Below are positions 16,322 to 19,426 of a stretch of DNA of 19,426 nucleotides, in pieces. This stretch comes from Hyphomicrobiales bacterium. Lineage in GTDB: Bacteria; Pseudomonadota; Alphaproteobacteria; Rhizobiales; Beijerinckiaceae. Both the position numbers and the translations under genes were made by a program. The DNA lies in assembly GCA_003164825.1 (NCBI GenBank), contig PLUH01000340.1, positions 1,919 through 21,344 of the forward strand, in the 5' to 3' direction. The notes beneath the pieces are model-generated. The model saw only the letters and a list, made by a program, of their open reading frames with translations, did not search any database and was not told where the DNA came from. The number at the start of each line of letters is the position of its first letter. Positions within the stretch are counted from its first letter, which is position 1.

Positions 16322-16918
16322 ATGGATTTGAATTCTCGCCTGTTCGACCGGATCCGGGTGAAGCCGGTCGAGCGCGCGCCGGAAAAGGCGCCGAGGAGCC
16401 CGTGCTCTTTTCCCGGCTGCGCGGCCGAGGGCGTGTTCCGCGCCCCCAAGGGCCGCGAGCGCGAAGGCGAATACTTCAGTTTCTGCCGCGATCATGTGCG
16501 GGAATATAACGCCTCCTACGATTACTTCCGCGGCATGGATGACGCCTCGATGGCGAAATTTCGCCAGGCCGACGCGGTCGGCCACCGGCCGACCTGGAAA
16601 CTCGGCGCCCGTGCGGCCGCGGCCGGCCATCAGGTCGACGAATCGGTTTTCGCCGAGGCCCGCGCGGCGCGGAGGCGCGGAGCGCGCGGCAAGCCGCCGC
16701 AGCACGAGCCGCCGCCGCAATACAACGCCTTGGCGATCAAGGCTCTGATGACGCTTGACCTCAGCGGCGACGCCACCCAGGCGAAGATCAAGGCGCGGTA
16801 CAAGGATCTGGTCAAGCGGCATCATCCGGACGCCAACGGCGGCGATCGTTCGTCGGAAGATAAATTGCGCGAGATCATCCAGGCCTACAATTACCTGCGC
16901 GCCAACAAGCTCGTCTGA
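16322..16918 (+). CDS. J-domain protein with N-terminal putative zinc site
   Basis: A 198-residue co-chaperone of the DnaJ superfamily. The J domain is at the C-terminus (about 134-198): ALAIKALMTLDLSGDATQ, IKARYKDLVKRHHPD with the HPD motif at 168-170 that stimulates DnaK ATPase, and EIIQAYNYLRANK. The N-terminal part has Cys28, Cys33, Cys55 and His58 (CSFPGC, then FCRDH), a possible zinc-binding site, followed by NASYDYFRGM. A charged linker joins the halves. ATG 16322 is chosen because AAGG lies seven bases upstream; the frame remains open upstream through the bolA promoter region, which is a shadow. It precedes cobS by 193 bases on the same strand, a neighbourhood I recall as common in rhizobia. 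Confidence 0.86.
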   Translation: MDLNSRLFDRIRVKPVERAPEKAPRSPCSFPGCAAEGVFRAPKGREREGEYFSFCRDHVREYNASYDYFRGMDDASMAKFRQADAVGHRPTWKLGARAAAAGHQVDESVFAEARAARRRGARGKPPQHEPPPQYNALAIKALMTLDLSGDATQAKIKARYKDLVKRHHPDANGGDRSSEDKLREIIQAYNYLRANKLV

Positions 16919-17042
16919 TCGGGAAGCGGCTCGCCGACCGGGGATGAGGCAGGAACCATCGACACCGCGGCGAGTCGATGATGGCGTGAGGACGCTCAAG
17001 GGATGGCGGCGCCGGGCATTGGTCCGACGCAACGTCCGGCTT

Positions 17043-17070
17043 TTGCGCGCGCCGGGAATTCGAGTATGAG
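17043..17070 (+). promoter_or_regulatory. Possible sigma-70-like promoter upstream of cobS
   Basis: TTGCGC (17043-17048) and TATGAG (17065-17070) are separated by 16 bases and lie about 40 bases before the cobS start, in the 193-base gap after the J-domain gene. Both boxes match the consensus only partly, so this is a suggestion. Confidence 0.22.
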
Positions 17071-17111
17071 AATGACGCTCTTTTCCGCGCGCGGGAGAGC
17101 GTGGAGGACCA

Positions 17112-18116
17112 ATGAATTCGATACAGACCCTGGTGGAATCCGAAGCTGCTCCCGGTCTGCCCGACACGCGGGTATCGGTGCGCAAGCTGTTCGGCATCGA
17201 TTCCGATATGGAAGCGCCGGCTTATTCCCACGCCGAAGAACACGTGCCGGATCTCGATCCGGACTATCTGTTCGACCGCGATACGACGCTCGCGATCCTC
17301 GCCGGCTTCGCCTACAACCGCCGGGTGATGATCACCGGCTACCACGGCACCGGTAAGTCGACTCACATCGAGCAGACCGCCGCCCGCCTCAACTGGCCCT
17401 GCGTGCGCATCAACCTCGACAGCCACGTCTCCCGCATCGATCTGGTCGGCAAGGACGCGATCGTGCTCAAGGAGGGCAAGCAGGTCACGGAATTCCGCGA
17501 CGGCATGCTGCCGTGGGCGATCCAGCACAATATCGCCCTTTGTTTCGACGAATATGACGCCGGCCGTCCGGACGTGATGTTCGTCATCCAGCGGGTGCTG
17601 GAAGTGTCGGGCCGTCTGACCCTGCTCGATCAGCGCCGGGTCATTCGCCCCCATCCCGCGTTCCGGCTGTTCGCTACCGCCAATACGGTCGGACTCGGGG
17701 ACACGTCGGGGCTCTATCACGGCACCCAGCAGATCAATCAGGGCCAGATGGATCGCTGGTCGATCGTCGCCACGCTCAACTACCTGCCGCACGACAAGGA
17801 AGTCGACATCGTGCTCGCCAAGTCGCCGCCGCACCGGGCGCGCAAGGACGGACGCGACATCGTCAACAAGATGGTGCGGGTGGCGGATCTGACGCGCAAC
17901 GCTTTCGTCAACGGCGATCTGTCGACCGTGATGAGCCCGCGCACCGTCATCACCTGGGCGGAGAACGCCGAAATCTTCAAGGATATCGGGTTCGCTTTCC
18001 GCCTGACCTTCCTCAACAAGTGCGACGAACTCGAGCGGACCCTGGTCGCCGAGTTCTACCAGCGCTGCTTCGGGCAGGAATTGCCGGAGAGCGCGCTCAA
18101 CGTCGCGCTGAGCTGA
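17112..18116 (+). CDS. cobS: Cobaltochelatase AAA+ subunit CobS
   Basis: ATPase subunit of the aerobic CobNST complex, which inserts cobalt into hydrogenobyrinic acid a,c-diamide in cobalamin synthesis. The 334-residue protein has the usual length and strong CobS character: the N-terminal VSVRKLFGIDSDMEAPAYSH and a MoxR-like AAA+ core with Walker A GYHGTGKST (76-84), SHVSRIDLVGKDAIVLKEGK, Walker B ALCFDEYDAGRPDV (141-154), TANTVGLGDTSGLYHGTQQ, and the C-terminal SPRTVITWAENAEIF. GGAGGACCA precedes ATG 17112. Its usual partner cobT is not the next gene: DUF29 follows after 19 bases. It must act with CobN and CobT encoded outside this window. Confidence 0.95.
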   Translation: MNSIQTLVESEAAPGLPDTRVSVRKLFGIDSDMEAPAYSHAEEHVPDLDPDYLFDRDTTLAILAGFAYNRRVMITGYHGTGKSTHIEQTAARLNWPCVRINLDSHVSRIDLVGKDAIVLKEGKQVTEFRDGMLPWAIQHNIALCFDEYDAGRPDVMFVIQRVLEVSGRLTLLDQRRVIRPHPAFRLFATANTVGLGDTSGLYHGTQQINQGQMDRWSIVATLNYLPHDKEVDIVLAKSPPHRARKDGRDIVNKMVRVADLTRNAFVNGDLSTVMSPRTVITWAENAEIFKDIGFAFRLTFLNKCDELERTLVAEFYQRCFGQELPESALNVALS

Positions 18117-18135
18117 GGCGCGAGGGAGGCGAGCG

Positions 18136-18612
18136 ATGGGCCGAAGCGTCGCTGGCGAAAAGACGGCGGCGTCCATGACGAAGGAGGCCGATCTCTATTC
18201 CTGGGCCGTGCGGCAGGCGGAACTCCTGCGCGCCGGGCGGCTCTCAGAAATTGACCCCGCCGCCATCGCCGAGGAGATCGACGACGTGGGCGAGGAGGAA
18301 TATCACCGGCTCGAGAGCGCGCTGCGCGTGCTCATGCTCCATCTCCTGAAGTGGGACCATCAGCCCGAGATGCGCAGTCGGTCTTGGACTCTTTCCATCC
18401 TCGACCATCGGAAGCGCGCCCAACGCCAGCTTCGGAAGAATCCAGGATTGCGGTCGCGGCTCGATGAAGCGCTCGAAGCGGCTTATGAGGATGCGCAGTT
18501 GGAAGCGTCGAGCGAAACAGGATTGCCTGTGAGGGCATTTCCTCCACGGCGTCCGTTCGACTACGCCGAGATCATGGAGCGGCCGGTCGTTTGGCCGGGC
18601 GACGAGGCTTAA
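18136..18612 (+). CDS. DUF29 domain protein
   Basis: A 158-residue protein with the DUF29 pattern: DLYSWAVRQAELLRAGRLSE, IDPAAIAEEIDDVGEEEYHR, LRVLMLHLLKWDHQPEMRS, SWTLSILDHRKRAQRQL, then YEDAQLEASSETGLP and FPPRRPFDYAEIM. The family is small, helical and cytoplasmic, common in cyanobacteria and proteobacteria, with no established function. ATG 18136 has GGAGG six bases upstream and is preferred to the in-frame ATG 18175, which would match the usual family N-terminus (MTKEADLYSW). It lies 19 bases after cobS, probably on the same transcript. Its position between cobS and where cobT usually lies suggests a later insertion. Confidence 0.85.
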   Translation: MGRSVAGEKTAASMTKEADLYSWAVRQAELLRAGRLSEIDPAAIAEEIDDVGEEEYHRLESALRVLMLHLLKWDHQPEMRSRSWTLSILDHRKRAQRQLRKNPGLRSRLDEALEAAYEDAQLEASSETGLPVRAFPPRRPFDYAEIMERPVVWPGDEA

Positions 18613-18673
18613 GCGGCGTAGCGCCCGTTCGGCGGCAAGTCTTGCCGGGTTTGCGCCTCGAGCAAAGGTTTTC

Positions 18674-19207
18674 ATGCGACTGCTGGCCATCTCTGGAAGC
18701 CTGCGCCGCGCCTCGACCAACACCGCGGCTCTAGAGGCGCTGGCGCGGCTTGCGCCCGAGGGCGTCAAAGTCCTTGTCTACCGCGAACTCGCCGATCTGC
18801 CGCCATTCAATCCCGACGACGATGTCGAAGACAGACCCAAGCCCGAACCGGTCGAGACGCTGCGCGCGCTCGTCGGCGCGAGCGACGCCCTCGTCATCGC
18901 CGCCCCCGAATACGCCCATGGGCTCCCCGGCGCGCTGAAGAACGCCCTCGATTGGCTGGTGGCGAGCGAGACCTTCGCCGGCAAACCGGTCGCGCTCGTC
19001 AATACGTCGCCGCGCGCCTTCCATGCGCAGGCGTCATTGCGCGAGATCCTATCCACGATGGCTGCGCGCCTGACGCCCGAGGCGTTCGCGGCCATCTCCC
19101 TCACCGGCAAAACAGTGACAGCGGAGGATATCCTCGCCGACCCTGTCTGCGCGAGGCGACTTACCGAATCGCTTGACGCGCTCATCGCCGCAACCAGATT
19201 AAGCTAG
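18674..19207 (+). CDS. NADPH-dependent FMN reductase family flavoprotein
   Basis: A 177-residue flavodoxin-fold reductase. The FMN phosphate loop AISGSLRRASTN (residues 5-16) and the second flavin-contacting motif APEYAHGLPGALKNALDWL (about 77-95) are clear, along with SETFAGKPVALVNTS. Such enzymes transfer electrons from NAD(P)H through FMN to quinones, metals or azo compounds; the substrate is not predictable. AAAGG lies six bases before ATG 18674. It is 61 bases after the DUF29 gene and 52 before the SDR gene on the same strand, so co-transcription is possible. Confidence 0.88.
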   Translation: MRLLAISGSLRRASTNTAALEALARLAPEGVKVLVYRELADLPPFNPDDDVEDRPKPEPVETLRALVGASDALVIAAPEYAHGLPGALKNALDWLVASETFAGKPVALVNTSPRAFHAQASLREILSTMAARLTPEAFAAISLTGKTVTAEDILADPVCARRLTESLDALIAATRLS

Positions 19208-19259
19208 GCGGGTTTGGCAAGCTGTCTTGGTTCAAGTCATTACCCGATCGGAGGCCGAC

Positions 19260-19426
19260 ATGGGCGCATTGGATGGCAAGATCGCGGTTGTGACCGGAGG
19301 CACGAGCGGCATCGGCGAAGGGATCGCCAAGGCCTTCGTCTTGGAAGGGGCCAAAGTCGTGATCGCGGGACGCCGCGAGGAGGAAGGTCGCGCGCTCGAG
19401 AAACAGATCGGCGTCCGTTTCGTCCG
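19260..19426 (+). CDS. Short-chain dehydrogenase/reductase (3' partial)
   Basis: Only the first 55 codons are visible before the window ends. They show the SDR nucleotide-binding start: ALDGKIAVVTGGTSGIGEGI, with the TGxxxGIG motif at about residues 12-19, then AKAFVLEGAKVVIAGRREEE, where Gly-Arg-Arg after the second strand suggests NADPH preference. GGAGG precedes the ATG by five bases. The catalytic Tyr-Lys region lies outside, so the substrate class cannot be named. Confidence 0.85.
   Translation, partial: MGALDGKIAVVTGGTSGIGEGIAKAFVLEGAKVVIAGRREEEGRALEKQIGVRFV

Noticed and set aside
16875..18176. Antisense open frame opposite cobS
   Set aside because: It mirrors the CobS codons and starts inside the DUF29 gene; no domain is visible.
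1..19426. Search for CRISPR arrays, tRNA or rRNA genes, insertion sequences, prophage or defence genes
   Set aside because: No regularly spaced repeats, tRNA-like cloverleaf, transposase or phage motifs were seen by eye.

Overview
The window is GC-rich and densely coding, with strong third-position G/C bias and many long antisense shadow frames. The gene set (alpha-type addB-addA, a bolA / J-domain gene / cobS neighbourhood, a lone malonyl-CoA decarboxylase, DUF29, a 2TM-tailed nucleotide cyclase) points to an alphaproteobacterium. It is most likely a member of the Hyphomicrobiales (Rhizobiales), possibly close to Beijerinckiaceae/Methylocystaceae. That placement rests on gene content and family resemblance only; no rRNA or other marker gene is present.

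Layout from left to right. Bases 1-6221 hold the recombination helicase-nuclease pair addB (5' end cut by the window) and addA, joined by a GTGA overlap. Bases 6330-9144 hold an envelope-type cluster: an exported TAXI-type solute-binding protein without TRAP membrane subunits, a membrane-anchored Sel1/TPR-like protein that appears to start at a CTG codon behind a very strong Shine-Dalgarno, and a protein of unknown function with one C-terminal membrane segment. Bases 9303-12023 hold malonyl-CoA decarboxylase, a small ABM-like dimeric alpha/beta-barrel protein and a class III adenylate cyclase with two C-terminal membrane segments. A 127-base imperfect palindromic repeat follows, lying between the convergent cyclase and metallophosphoesterase genes. 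A Nudix hydrolase is divergent from the phosphoesterase. Next come a lipoprotein with a YafK-type L,D-transpeptidase fold, and, convergent to it, a YcxB-like membrane protein translationally coupled to bolA. A J-domain protein, cobS, DUF29, an NADPH-dependent FMN reductase and the first 55 codons of an SDR dehydrogenase complete the window.

How the genes work together. AddB and AddA form one double-strand-break repair complex. The cyclase and the neighbouring phosphoesterase could make and degrade cyclic AMP, but this is inference from domains and position. BolA, the J-domain protein and CobS sit in an order I recall from other rhizobia, where cobT normally follows cobS. Here cobT is absent and DUF29 occupies its place. 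I saw no tRNA, rRNA, CRISPR array, insertion sequence, prophage or defence island. The most unusual items are the non-canonical start at 7666, the orphan TAXI/Sel1 cluster, the structured repeat at 12054-12180 and the displaced cobT. I do not claim a clearly new system.
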